DNA of 64,000 bases from Plantago ovata (lineage: Eukaryota; Streptophyta; Magnoliopsida; Lamiales; Plantaginaceae): positions 25,931,566 to 25,995,565 of the forward strand of contig CM051458.1 of NCBI GenBank assembly GCA_028274465.1, written 5' to 3'. Position 1 is the stretch's first letter. Every line of letters begins with the position of its first letter. Positions 1 through 11,594 of the stretch are shown here, piece after piece. Both the position numbers and the translations under genes were made by a program. The notes below the pieces were generated by a model. That model saw nothing but the letters and a program-made list of their open reading frames with translations, ran no database searches and was not told the DNA's origin.

Positions 1-1245
1 TCATGTACCTAAAGCAATAGAAAGTGAATGAATGAATCAATAGACAACTAATCTAGTTTGTAAGGGTAATGGAAAGCTTAGTTTCAGCTATAGTACTTGT
101 AGTTAGTTCTCTCCTATGTTTGAGGAAAGGGATATCGTAATGGAACACTCTAAATAGCAATCTAACTAATCTAGTGATCTAGTAGTTGTTCTATACATAC
201 AACTCATTCTTTACATGGCATTGTATCTTTCATCTACATAAAGCAATAGAAAGTGGATTAATGAATCATCTAGTTAGTAAGCACAATAGATAGGTTAGTT
301 TTAATGGACTCTTTAACTTGCTCATTAAGGAAGCAACGGAACTTCTTATTTGATTGTGTATATAACTCTAGTACTTGTAGTTAATTCTCTCCTATGTTTG
401 CGGAAAGGGATATCATAAGGACACTCTATATAGCAATCTAACTAATCTAGTGATCTAGTTGTTGTTCTAGATAAAGGGAAGACATACAACTCATTCTTTA
501 CATGGGATTGTTCTTTCATCTACCTAAAGCAATAGAAAGTGAATGAATGAATCAATAGACAACTAATCTAGTTTGTAAGGGTAATGGAAAGCTTAGTTTC
601 AGCTATAGTACTTGTAGTTAGTTCTCTCCTATGTTTGAGGAAAGGGATATCATAATGGAACACTCTAAATAGCAATCTAACTAATCTAGTGATATAGTTG
701 TTGTTCTTGATAATGTAAGACATACAACTCATTCTTTACATGGGATTATATCTTCATCTACCTAAAGCTATAGAAAGTGAATGAATGAATCAATAGAAAA
801 CTAATCTAGTTTGTAAGGGTAATGGAAGGTAGTTTCCGCTTAGTACTTGTAGTTAGTTCTCTCCTGTGTTTGAGGAAAGGGATATATAATGGTACACTCT
901 AAATAGCAATCTAACTAATCTAGTGATCTAGATGTTGTTCTAGATAAGTGAAGACATACAACTCATTCTTTACATCGGATTGTTCTTTCATGTACGTAAA
1001 GCAATAGAAAGTGAATGAATGAATAATAGACTACTAATCTAGTTTGTAAGGGAAATGGAAATCTTAGTTTCACCTATATACTTGTAGTTAGTTCTCTCAT
1101 ATGTTTGAGGAAAGGGATATCGTAATGGAAACACTCTAAATAGCAATCTAACTAATCTAGTGATCTAGTAGTTGTTCTATACATACAACTCATTCTTTAC
1201 ATGGCATTGTATCTTTCATCTACATAAGCAATAGAAGTGGATAAA
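1..1245. repeat. Tandem satellite, about 230-290 bp unit
   Basis: Five full units and the start of a sixth are seen. The landmark 'aaagcaatag' recurs at 11, 240, 526, 764 and 998, and in altered form near 1225, giving spacings of 229, 286, 238, 234 and about 228. The 286-bp unit carries about 60 extra bases near 300-360. Units are AT-rich with shared blocks such as 'gttctctcctatgtttg' and 'caactcattctttacat'. No coding potential is seen. The array runs into an assembly gap, as expected of a longer collapsed satellite. Confidence 0.9.
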
Positions 1246-1345
1246 NNNNNNNNNNNNNNNNNNNNNNNNNNNNNNNNNNNNNNNNNNNNNNNNNNNNNNN
1301 NNNNNNNNNNNNNNNNNNNNNNNNNNNNNNNNNNNNNNNNNNNNN
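1246..1345. other. Assembly gap (100 N)
   Basis: A run of exactly 100 N, the usual placeholder for a gap of unknown length. It sits at the edge of the satellite, so more satellite is probably missing. Confidence 0.98.
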
Positions 1346-1357
1346 AACCATTGCTAC

Positions 1358-3500
1358 TTAACGTTTTTCCCTTGCAACGGCAGGAGAAGAAGACTCTGGA
1401 ATGTCTAGCGATATACCTCTAATCAACTTAATTGTATATTTATCAAGAAGCATATCTATTCGTAAATTATATATCTCCAAACAATGGTTAATCTCAACCG
1501 GTGCAATAATACCTACAATATAAAAATATAGATGAGACCAAATTTAAAAGATTAAACGCAACATGCTAATACAAAATAATTTGGCTTACCGTATTGAAGA
1601 TTAGGCTCACTATAAGAAATGAGCTGGTTCGGACGTGATGTCAACATGCGTTTGTTCTGTCGAACAGTCGCCTATTGAGTCTATTGAACTTCGTCACTGC
1701 TCTATAAGCTTTGTCGGATGTACCTTTAAATACAATTGTTAGAAATCACGATGAAGATAGAATAAGATGAGTATAATTATAGAGATCATATTAAATTCCC
1801 AATTAAATTTACCTTTGTCGGTTGATACCACATCGATACTTCTCATCTCACGTGCTATATCTCTCCTTAGGCTCTCAAGTACCTCTACATGTAGCACAGA
1901 TCTTCTCTTAGGAGCGCAGGGCGTAGAAGACAGAGAACCGTGGAACAAAGTATTTCCTACAACATCAACAATACATTTGAATTACTAAAATATATAATTT
2001 AGTAATATATATATACACACGTAGAATTCCATTGTGAGTGATCAGTAACAACTAATTACCATTGGTAACGTGGATTGGCGGAGACATAACAGTATTAACT
2101 TCATCCGGAGAGCTCTCTGGAGAACTCTCGAGTATAAAGAACTGCACATGTTCATGTGAAGGCGTGGCCCTACATGTTGGCGTAATAGGGCCAGGGTACG
2201 GGGAATTGTGGTGGCGAACAAATGGTAAGGAAGACTTAGAAGCAATCGAAGCTTGAACATTAGTGGATCCAACCACACCAGGACTTGAACAGTTGTCGAG
2301 GAGGACACTTGATATAGGATATTGTAAAGGAAAAGTACCTACGGATATAGGAGCGTAACCTGGCGGTGGAGGCAAAGAGGGTCGTGTGACATTATATGGA
2401 ATTCCATGCGGTTGTGTAGGATTGTAATATTGCAGAGTAATAACATGTCCGGATAAATTGGCCTTCAAATTCGGTGTTGCCCCGTACATCGAACTTGCTA
2501 TAGATCCACGAATGTCAAAATTAAGTTATTGGAATCCCATTAAGCGCTGAACATGCTACTACTAATTAAAGACATTCACTAATATAAAAAATATCATACG
2601 TGAGAAGTAAAATGAAATGATATTATCATACCAGTGCCAACAATGGACGATGAGTTAATTCGATTTTCATCTTGAGTAACAGTGTTGACGGAAGATTGAG
2701 ATAGATGTCTCAACGAACCTCCAAGAGTATTGACGTATTCAATACTACTACTCACATGAACATCGACCAATTTAACTAAAAAACAAACAAACTTACAATA
2801 CATTAGACATAATCCAAATCTTATCCAGAACAACACAAAATGTAGAGTATTGCCAATGTGAAAAACATACCGTTTGTAACGTCACTAAGCGGCGATAAGC
2901 TATCATTCACTCTTAACCTTTTTTTAGATTTAGTGACTTTGCGTGTTAAATTTGTATTCGAATTGCTCCCTGCTTCTATTATAGAAGCTGTTGTCAAAAT
3001 CAAAGTGACAATATAATTAACACTACTCGATTAGCATCATTTTCTAGCTGAAAAATCGAACAAACAGTATATGAGACATAATCATAATTTCAGACTTACC
3101 ATGGAACGGTGATGAGATAATTTGATTCTCATCTTGAGTACAATTATTGATAGAGGGTAGCGAAAGATGTCTCGAAGAATGATTAGAATCAACATAATCA
3201 CTTCTATGAATTACGTTAGAATTGAAGGGAGTAGCTGGAAAAGATATCAAACAATTTATGAGACATAATCAAAATTTCAGCAAGAACAATTTATATGAGA
3301 CATAACCACATACCGTTTGTAATATCACTAAGTGGTGATAAGTTCCTAACACCATTGCCTCTTGGCCTCTTATTCGGAATCACACCATCAGAAACTCCAT
3401 TAGAATTGTTCTTGTGAGAAGCTGCATCACAACTATTTTCAGTATTTCGAGTATAGATTCGCGTATCATTGCAATTGGACGTCTTGCGATTATCATCCAT
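1358..3500 (-). CDS. Unrecognised spliced gene, eight exons, possibly degenerate
   Basis: Minus-strand model with GT-AG introns: 3500-3314, 3234-3100, 2987-2871, 2775-2632, 2497-2060, 1956-1813, 1723-1590 and 1512-1358 (TAA). Exons 1-6 all join in the same phase without a stop. Exon 7 needs one frame change to join exon 8, so either a one-base indel is present or the model is off there. The start is the first ATG in the first exon; a further upstream exon is possible. The product is about 480 residues. The N-terminal half holds two copies each of 'LSPLSD(I/V)TNG' and 'TQDEN(Q/R)I'. Exon 5 is Pro/Ser rich. Exon 6 has a basic, probably helical stretch (LESLRRDIAREMRSI). I recognise no catalytic domain. 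The 'SPLSDITN' signature recalls N-terminal leaders of some plant Helitron RepHel proteins, but no Rep or helicase motif is present, so that link is weak. Confidence 0.5.
2632..3500 (-). repeat. Internal duplication of a two-exon block
   Basis: Exons 1-2 (3500-3100) and exons 3-4 (2987-2632) of the unrecognised gene are diverged tandem copies. The first exon of each pair ends in LSPLSD-I/V-TNG with the same donor, and the second ends in RHLS...TQDEN-Q/R-I...SS. Splice phases are identical, so the duplication adds residues without breaking the frame. Confidence 0.75.
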
Positions 3501-4779
3501 GAAGAAACCTGTATGCATAAACTGATTAAGAGAAGAAAACAATTTAGAGAATTATATCCGTCTATCAATGATCCATACACACAAACAGATCTGCCATTGA
3601 CATTTTCGGTTCTATATATGTCATGTATAATGAATAATAAACACAAGCATAATTACTATTGCTACTTACTAAAATTACTTTGCAAATCTTGGAAATATGC
3701 ACGCGAGTATATATGCTAAGTATATAGTAGATTCGGAAATAATCAACATCGAATAATATCAAATCAAACATTGCATGAAAAATTATTCGGGTGTAAAAAT
3801 GATCTATCAAATCCGAGTGAACTTTGAATACGTAACCAATAATTATTTTTGAAATCCTGATTTACTTATATGTCCTGGTCTTGTGTACGTATGATGTTAA
3901 TAAATAACATTGTTTTGCGAATTGCGCTGCTTCTTATCGAGTAATATAATTTAAAGACCTTTCATAAGTTGAGTGCTGATGAAGTGTATGCAGATGGATG
4001 ATCAAGTTATGAAGCTCATAAAATCGAACATTGGATATGCTTAAGAATTAGTGAAAATCCATATATGTGCATAAGAATTAGTAAAAAACCTTTCGTTATG
4101 TACGAATTATATATTGTCAATAAAAAATCAATACAACGATTCAATGGAACAATGTTAGTTCCAAGAAGTCTTTACCAACGTATTATAAGCTTTTAATTAT
4201 TCCAAATTAACATGATCATAAGACAAAAAAAGAACTTCCACCATCAATTTACAAATTAAAAGTCTTATTCAATTTCAAAGTGCATAATACATAATTAAAA
4301 TTTAACTAAATCATATTTAACATTCGAATACAACTCAAATTCAATAACATAAGGGTTCTCCAACTTCATCGATTCAATGCTCAAAAACAACTCCAAAGTC
4401 TCAAGTCTGTGCAACTTCAACACCACCATATCAAAAAGTAGCGTAGATTATATGATTCCTTAACGACTTGATGTAGACTGCAATCAATCTCACCTGCTTA
4501 AAAAAAGAAAAAAGAGAGAAAACAAAACATAGAAACACAAATATTGAAAAATGATGTATCATTGCAACCTCAACATGGCCATATACCACTTCAAAACGAA
4601 AAATGGGTGATAAAAAACAGAAAATCACCAGCAATATCCAAAATGATATGGTTCAACATGACCATATAGACGCAATATCAAATCAGTCCAAAACAAAATT
4701 TAAACAAACATGTCCAACTTAAAACCATAAACACCAAATTGTTCAATATAAGTTCAAAGGGAAATTACGAAGAAAAAAA
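3501..4779. other. AT-rich intergenic stretch
   Basis: No coding pattern on either strand. It should contain the 3' flank of the RPA1-like gene and the promoter of the unrecognised gene, since both are transcribed leftward. No clear TATA box or terminal repeat could be assigned. Confidence 0.6.
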
Positions 4780-7336
4780 TTATTTCTCCATTTTGATAGC
4801 CTTAATCCTGCTGCTTGATTTCTGAGTACCAGTGTTGACATCCTCATCATCACTATTAGAAGACGAAGTACGTTTGCAAGGTGTGACGAACCCTTCAGTA
4901 TCATTGCTAGCATTTTCAGGTCCATCTAGAACCACCTTTTCCTTGCCCTTCCGTACAACCGAATTGTACTTAAAACCGGACACGCCATTCTGGTATATTA
5001 GAGAATAAAACATAGAGTTAGGATATTGAAACATCTCATAATAAGATAATCATAACATTAACAATAACACTAATTTTCCATAATAATAATAATTCGTTTT
5101 ATTCTACGAATGACAACAGAAAATACCTCAATGCTAATGCTAACGTACTCCCTCAGAATATCAGCATCATCGGTCATCACATCAATGCTAAACTCTTTAA
5201 ACTTGTCACCCTTCAAGTTATACTCCGTGATTCTCACTTTAGTAAGGTAATCACGGTGCAGCATCACGGAGAAGTCCATTGGTATCATATCCTCATCATC
5301 CTCCTGTTTGAGGGACATATCAAATAAAATGACAAACACACTCTTGAATGCTTATAGATAAATATAGATATATAGATTGAATAAATATACCTCTTTCCAT
5401 TCATCATAAACCTGCTGGCACGTTTTCTTGATAAACTTCATCATCATTTCTTCAAACACAACAACGTAAATTCTCTCCTCCTTAGCACCTCTAGCTATGA
5501 ATTTCACTCGGAACCTATATTTGATAATAAATAAAAATTTAGATCATAAATCAATTGATTCAATAAGTATATGGAAACTGTCATATAAACTTGATGAAGG
5601 AGATTACTTGGGAATGAGAGCTTTGATTGGCTGACCAGCACACTTGATGCTATTGCACGGTTCACCAACTTGAGACTTCTTCGCATTTCCATTGCACGAA
5701 GAGCACGACATATAGTACCAAGGAGACATCTCATCAACCTTTTGAAAGCAAACAAAGGTGATGTAGGAACCAGCCTGTCCAAACCAAATTTACTTCATAC
5801 GTTTTACTCGAAAAATTATAAATGATATTGTACATCTTCACTCAAACCTAATAGAACATACCGTCGTGCAATCCTTAATTTGCCTAGCAGTCCTGTGCAT
5901 GTCCATGTTGAGCCACTCATCAGGTCTTAATGACCTAGGGTCAGCAGTGAGATACGTGACCGAATTACCTTCATTGTCCTTTTTTCTAAAACAATTGAAA
6001 CTCGACATTAGATAGGAAAGATATAAGATATCAATTTAACTTCATGTAAACTACAAATTAACTCACTTTATGTTGAACTCATGGAATTCAGGAAAATCAG
6101 CGTTGATGTAAAGCTTGGTTGCATGATAAGCGGTTTGAACACGTGTCTCATCTGTTTTGACATAAAATTTGAACTCATAAATCATAAACTTATAAATCCG
6201 TAAATGAATCAGCGCATGAGTTAGAAAGACTTTTTACTTACTAAGATATGAATTCTTAAGAGCAAATTGAAGAATAATAACAATTCCCGGCTCAACATTT
6301 CCGCTAGCAGGGGCCAACTCAATGATCCTATCAGCATAAGACTCCCATAGCACAGCCTTAATAGTGACATTGCTATAAAAAATAAAAATATATTTGTAAG
6401 CTAGAAAACAACATATTAGCTATTAAAGTATACTGTATTTATACTAAAATAGGTACCTATCGTCTCAACATCAATTTTGCGAGCACGCATCTTCTCGACA
6501 AAGGTAACATCACTTCTACTCGTGACTTGTCCAATAACATCTGTATGATATAGGAAGGGAGGAGGTGAGGAGCTCACAAACAAAGTATAATATCGGTTGA
6601 TTAAAACGATGTGATAGATTGCAATAGTGTACAAATTAGAAATTCATGAGCTAAACGACCAAAAAAATACGGTACATATACATTTGAAAATATTGGAGCA
6701 CCACAGCATACACATAAAATTTAAAACGAATATTGAACATGCAAATCAATAAGTATAAATTTTCGAAATCACATATACGTATGTAATTTTTACTACTAAA
6801 CAAATTAAGATATGGCTAAGTAGAACATCTCACCAACATAAAACTGTGGATCAGAATCGTTGATGTCACGATAAGCAACCAAATTGATACCGTTAGTCAG
6901 AATGCTGAGATCCGGCCTACACTGGGTAACTTCAGCACCATAACACATCACGAGCCTTGCCACGTGATTGACCCTCCCCTTCTGATACTTTGGTGGAGTA
7001 TTTTCCTCCACATCAAACTTGCTGATTCTATATGTTTCTCCCTCCTTAAGCCTTTTGGTTAAAAACTTCAACATTCTCTTCGAAGACGTGCCTTGAATCA
7101 AGGTGCCCTATATGATTAAAACAAACCACAAATTAGTGTTGTTACTACAAACGACAGAACATAATAAAGGAACGCATAATAATAATCACCTCATTATCAA
7201 CTAAAATAGTCTCAACCCCGAGTGGGTTCTTGTTTGTATCCAACGAATTCCAAAGCTTGATAACATTAACGGTGACGGTGAAAAGCTCGACACCCTGCAT
7301 GTCCTTACAAAGATCCTTAAGAGCAATTGGATTCAT
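4780..7336 (-). CDS. RPA1-like ssDNA-binding protein (replication protein A large-subunit family)
   Basis: Ten-exon model: 7336-7190, 7107-6834, 6540-6457, 6400-6242, 6151-6067, 5985-5862, 5774-5608, 5514-5391, 5303-5127 and 4989-4780 (TAA), about 516 residues. OB-fold signatures are visible: 'EGETYRIS' in DBD-A, 'DVIGQV' opening DBD-B, 'LYINADFPEFHEF' closing it. The C-terminal DBD-C has 'WYYMSCSSC' followed by paired cysteines (CNSIKC), the zinc ribbon of the Rep_fac-A_C family, and 'RFRVKFIARG' after it. The tail is acidic and Ser-rich, ending in IKMEK. Known RPA1 binds single-stranded DNA in replication and repair in the nucleus. This short form lacks the N-terminal protein-interaction domain, like many plant RPA1 paralogues, some of which travel with Helitrons. 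Exon 4 joins in frame only from the far acceptor; the nearer acceptor (exon start 6372) would shift the frame. All other junctions are clean GT-AG. Confidence 0.8.
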
Positions 7337-7888
7337 CTTTTACTCTTTTTTTTTTGTTCGACTGATAACAAAATCGTATGCTTAAGATTTTGCATTAGAG
7401 TCTGAGATGCAAGCGCATATATATAGTGAGTTTTTTGGGATATATATCGTTAGTATATTTAAACGTTTTTCTGGGAATATATATCGTTCCTTTTTGCACA
7501 TATATTAGTTTTGGCATATATATCGTTTCCGTATATAAGTTGGAACGAATATGAAGTCTAAAAAATGCAAAAGAATAATTGAATTGTTTATGCAAATTTT
7601 GAAGCAATCACCACAATATTTAGGAAGATACTAACCGAGGATTCTGTCACCACAAAATTCTTTAAAATTCGAGTGTTTTAAATACAGAAAGAAAATCGAA
7701 TCAATACCATAATTTGTGTAAAGCGTGTAGTTAAACACATTGCTTTATTTAAACAATTTATTAAAGATGGAAGGTCTACGCCCTATGCGTATTCCAAAAT
7801 TTGAAAAATTCGAAATCGAGTATTGAACGTAAATTCATATTAAATCAAGTACCAGTATCAAATTTTGTCAAAAATAAACGATTAAAGA
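7337..7888. other. Upstream region of the RPA1-like gene
   Basis: AT-rich non-coding DNA containing three spaced copies of a core close to 'atatatatcgtt' between about 7435 and 7535, roughly 100-200 bp upstream of the start codon. These could be promoter elements or a simple local repeat. No exact transcription start can be assigned. Confidence 0.45.
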
Positions 7889-7957
7889 GCTGTGGCCGAG
7901 TGGAATGTAGTGAGTTTCATCATCCTCATGTTTCAATTCCCTCCGGCCACAGCTTTT
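7889..7957 (+). ncRNA. tRNA-like pol III module, copy a (decayed)
   Basis: The A box TGGCCGAGTGG is intact and the closing stem GCTGTGGCC/GGCCACAGC is present, followed by TTTT. The B-box region reads 'gtttcaattccc', so it is no longer a good B box, and the middle is diverged. Confidence 0.6.
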
Positions 7958-8416
7958 AGTTATGGATTTTTTTTGTTAAATTCACACACATTTTGTTAAA
8001 TTCTCAACAAATAGACAACTTATTTAAATATATAACAATTGTCAAGAAATATAATGACGTACTAATGAAAAAAAGTATTGAACGTAACAGTGAGTCTATA
8101 ATGTACCTGTTTGAGATCACATTTGTTACAAAACCATGCACACTTCACTCACATAAACTAATATTTTCTAGAACTAAAGTATAACATTTGGTACGTTCCA
8201 AAGTAACGATGAAACGTGCTGCTGACAATAAACATGCTAGCAAATTGTAAAAATCATACTTCATAAATAACCATTTGAAGTAGAATAGTTCTAAAAGTTT
8301 AGTCATGCAAAAAAAGGTGTAAACATGAATAATGAATAATCATAAATAAAATAAAATTGATATATCATACATCCACGTCTTCATCCAAAATGAAATTTCA
8401 CACGTCTACGTTTAAT

Positions 8417-8483
8417 GTTGTGGAATGTGGTGATGTTCATGGTATATGCCACCCGGGTTCAAATCCCTATGGCCACAGCTTTT
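8417..8483 (+). ncRNA. tRNA-like pol III module, copy b (A box lost)
   Basis: Retains the middle, a near B box 'gggttcaaatccc', GGCCACAGC and a long T-run. The 5' part with the A box is missing. It lies about 240 bp before copy c, at the array period. Confidence 0.6.
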
Positions 8484-8646
8484 TTTTTTTCAATTAAATA
8501 ATCTATTTTATAAATCACTGATTTAATAATTAATAATCTAGAGTAATTATTACGGAAAAAAAAACTTAATTGTTACCAAAAAAAATTAAAAGCATAAAAT
8601 ATGAAATCGACCACCAATACTTAATGTTGTAAACAATGAATGATTG

Positions 8647-8725
8647 AAAAGCTGTGGCCGAGTGGAATGTGGTGATGTTCATGGTATATGCCACCCGGGT
8701 TCGAATCCCTCTGGCCACAGCTTTT
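8647..8725 (+). ncRNA. tRNA-like pol III module, copy c (best preserved)
   Basis: A perfect 13-bp inverted repeat (AAAAGCTGTGGCC / GGCCACAGCTTTT) closes the module. Inside are an A box TGGCCGAGTGG, the form found in plant class II tRNAs (Leu, Ser), and a B box GGTTCGAATCC about 31 bases further on. Transcription could stop in the T-run that forms the 3' arm. The arm lengths do not give a standard cloverleaf, so this is tRNA-derived rather than a working tRNA gene. Confidence 0.7.
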
Positions 8726-8862
8726 GTTTTGTTTTTTTTTCAATTAAATGATTTATTCGATTATATGTCACATTTAATAACTCATAATCTACAGTAATTA
8801 TTACGGAAAAAAACTTAATTGTTACTAAATCAATTTAAAAGCATAAAATAAATCGGGTGATG

Positions 8863-9260
8863 CTAATTGGGTATGTACAGAGCTTCTAGCAAACTGGAAG
8901 AAGGAACTGCTTTTGTGAAAATGTCAGCCAATTGCTTCTTTGTTGATATGTGATCAAGTTTCACAATCTTTTGATCAACCTTTTCTCTAACGAAATGACA
9001 ATCGACTTCTATATGTTTGGTTCTTTCATGAAAGACCGGATTCTTTGTTAAGTAGATAGCCGATTGATTATCACATAGTAGTGTGATTGGCTTTTCTGTG
9101 TTGACATTGAAATCTCTTAGTAGAGCCTTTAGCCATATTATTTCACAACATGTGTGAGAAACAGTTCTGTATTCGGCTTGAGTGTAAGATTTTCTAACGG
9201 TTACCGGCTTTTTAATATCTTCCAGTGTTTTATCCCAGATCGAATCCAACATAATGTAAG
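8863..9260 (-). mobile_element. Ty1/copia RNase H fragment (fossil)
   Basis: The minus strand reads as the C-terminal part of a copia polyprotein: 'YTQAEYRTVS', 'LLCDNQSAI', 'ERTKHIEVDCHFVRE' and 'QLADIFTKAV' are typical of copia RNase H. No LTR or other pol domain adjoins it, so it is an isolated scrap, broken and not mobile. Confidence 0.85.
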
Positions 9261-9813
9261 ATAGAACTTCGAAGTGTTGATTGATAATTTCGAATTTTAA
9301 ACATTGGCCAACAATGTTAAAGTCATATAATTAATATCAAATTTATATGATTGGGCACAAAGCCGGTAAATTACATTTAAACTAAAAAGATACATTGAAT
9401 ATTGAATAATCAGACGAACAACCGTAGCTACGTATCTAATTATCAGCAAAACACCTATAACAAAAATCACCATCAACAAAAACTAACTCTGGAATTGAAT
9501 GAATACAAAAAAAAATAGGAATACAAAATTTAGTAATGAACACGCCATCATATAATTTGCAAACTCCTTCCAACCCCGTTTCTTTACATTTCTTCAAATA
9601 CAACAACAATCAAGGCATCAAAGCAATCTTGCCACACAGTAAGAATCCATCTTCTCTAATATCTTTGTTGTTATTCAACATTTTATAGATACATGTCGCG
9701 TAATCGGACATTGGATGATTCACTTCTATTAAAATGTCTAGAAAAGGTTGTACTCAATGGAAGGTCTTGTACTCGAAAACATCAACCTTAAAAGAAAAAT
9801 AAAATATCATTAG

Positions 9814-10512
9814 CGAATGTATAATAGAATACGGATTGAATAAGAATAAAAAAATACAGGACTGACTACGAATTGTTAGAGATAATTGCAAGATCAAAAC
9901 TTTCGTAAAGGCATCCAACATCAAAAAAAAAAATCTTCAAGAAAATTCGACTAATCAATGAGCAGCGAACAATTTCATCAGAATACAAAAACAGTGATAA
10001 AAACTAACCCAATTAGCATCGAACTTCATCTGTTTAGTAATGCCGTTCAATGCATCATCCCGGAAAAGAAAAGACAAATCTGAAGACATTCGAACAAAAA
10101 TAAAATATAATTAGCGAATGTATAATAAAATAAGAATTGAATAAGAATATCAAAATACATACAATTCAATTATATTAAATAAAACTTACATTTAGCATCG
10201 CGAAACAGAAATGTATTCTGACTAATCTTCTTGATTAGTGATAATTGCAAGATCAAAGCTTTCGTAAAAGCATCCAACGTCAAAAATAATTTAATCAAGA
10301 AGATTAGACTAATCCATGAGTGAACAATTTAATCAGAATACAACAACAATGATTAAAACTAACCCAATTAGCATCGAGCTTCCTTTGGTCAGTAATGTCG
10401 TTCAATTGATCATCCCGGAAAAAACAAAGACAAATCTGCAGTCATAAGAACAAAAATTCCATACCATTAGCGAATGATTAATATAATACGGATTGAATAA
10501 GAATAAAAAAAT
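9814..10512. repeat. Tandem duplication, about 348-bp unit
   Basis: Shared landmarks recur about 348-350 bases apart: 'gataattgcaagatcaaa' near 9889 and 10236, and 'aactaacccaattagcatcga' near 10008 and 10358. 'attagcgaatg' occurs three times, near 9814, 10117 and 10462. The duplication explains the doubled internal exon of the overlapping minus-strand gene. Confidence 0.7.
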
Positions 10513-10850
10513 ACATACAAATACGGAGATTGAGGTTAGCTATATATAAAAAAACGGAGATTGATAGAGACGATACAGAATGAGGTTAGCTATATATAAT
10601 AGTTTTTTAGGGTTTAGAAGATCCTTAATTCATGCAATCTCCGTTTGAATTTTAAAATTACTTACCACATTATGTAAGCACAAAATCTGAACATTCCATA
10701 TATTTTTATTTTCAGCATTGATGAGGCGTGCATGGGAAGAAAGGAAAGACAATAAAAATTAATACTTACCAAAATAACTTAAAGATATTGTTACGAAAAA
10801 ATATATGAGATCGAACACCAATACTTGATGTTGTAAACAATGAACGATTG

Positions 10851-10929
10851 AAAAGTTGTGGCCGAGTGGAATGTGGTGATGTTCATGGTATATGCCACTC
10901 GGGTTCGAATCCCTCTGGCCACAACTTTT
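10851..10929 (+). ncRNA. tRNA-like pol III module, copy d (compensated stem)
   Basis: A and B boxes are intact, followed by TTTT. The closing stem reads GTTGTGGCC/GGCCACAAC. Compared with copy c, one arm has C to T and the facing base G to A, so pairing is kept. Confidence 0.7.
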
Positions 10930-11099
10930 GTTTTTTTTTTTTTTTCAATTATATGATTTATTCGATTATATGTCACATTTAATAACTCATAATCTAGAGT
11001 AATTATTACGGAAAAAACTTAATTGTTACTAAATAAAATTAAAAGCATAAAATATTAAATCGAACACCAATACTTGATGTTGTCAATAATGAACAATTG

Positions 11100-11178
11100 A
11101 AAAGCTGTGGCCGAGTGGAATGTGGTGATGTTCATGGTATATGCCACTCGGGTTCGAATCCCTCTAGCCACAGCTTTT
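11100..11178 (+). ncRNA. tRNA-like pol III module, copy e
   Basis: A box TGGCCGAGTGG and B box GGTTCGAATCC are intact, the stem GCTGTGG/CCACAGC is kept, and a TTTT run follows. It lies 249 bp after copy d. Confidence 0.7.
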
Positions 11179-11342
11179 GTTTTTTTTCAATTAAATGATT
11201 TATTCGATTATATGTCACATTTAATAACTCATAATCTAGAGTAATTATTACGGAAAAAAACTTAATTGTTACTAAATAAAATTAAAAGCATAAAATATTA
11301 AATCGAACACCAATACTTGATGTTGTCAATAATGAACGATCG

Positions 11343-11417
11343 AAAAGCTGTGGCCGAGTGGAATGTGGTGATGTTCATGGTATATGCCACTCGGGTTCGA
11401 ATAGGGCCACAACTTTT
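11343..11417 (+). ncRNA. tRNA-like pol III module, copy f (B box damaged)
   Basis: The A box is intact. The B box is cut to GGTTCGAAT followed by AGGG, and four bases are lost before the 3' arm. The stem has one mismatch (GCTGTGG against CCACAAC). It lies 243 bp after copy e. Confidence 0.6.
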
Positions 11418-11594
11418 GTTTTTCTTTTTCTTTTTTTTTCAATTAAATGATTTATTCGATTATATGTCACATTTAATAACTCATAATCTAGAGTAATTAT
11501 TACGGAAAAAAACTTAATTGTTACTAAATAAAATTAAAAGCATAAAATATTAAACCGAACACCAATACTTGATGTTGTCAATAATGAATGATAG

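Noticed and set aside
1-1245. CRISPR-like array
   Set aside because: Unit length of 230-290 bp, no short repeat-spacer pattern, and plant context; it is a satellite.
2062-2256. Plus-strand frame over exon 5 of the unrecognised gene
   Set aside because: Antisense of a better-supported exon with matching splice sites.
7993-8184. A 63-codon plus-strand frame between tRNA-like modules
   Set aside because: AT-driven frame with no splice or start context; lies in the repeat spacer region.
8647-8725. A working tRNA-Ser or tRNA-Leu gene
   Set aside because: Boxes fit class II tRNA, but no 7-bp acceptor stem, D arm and T arm can be closed together, the T stem has only three pairs, and no anticodon arm is convincing.
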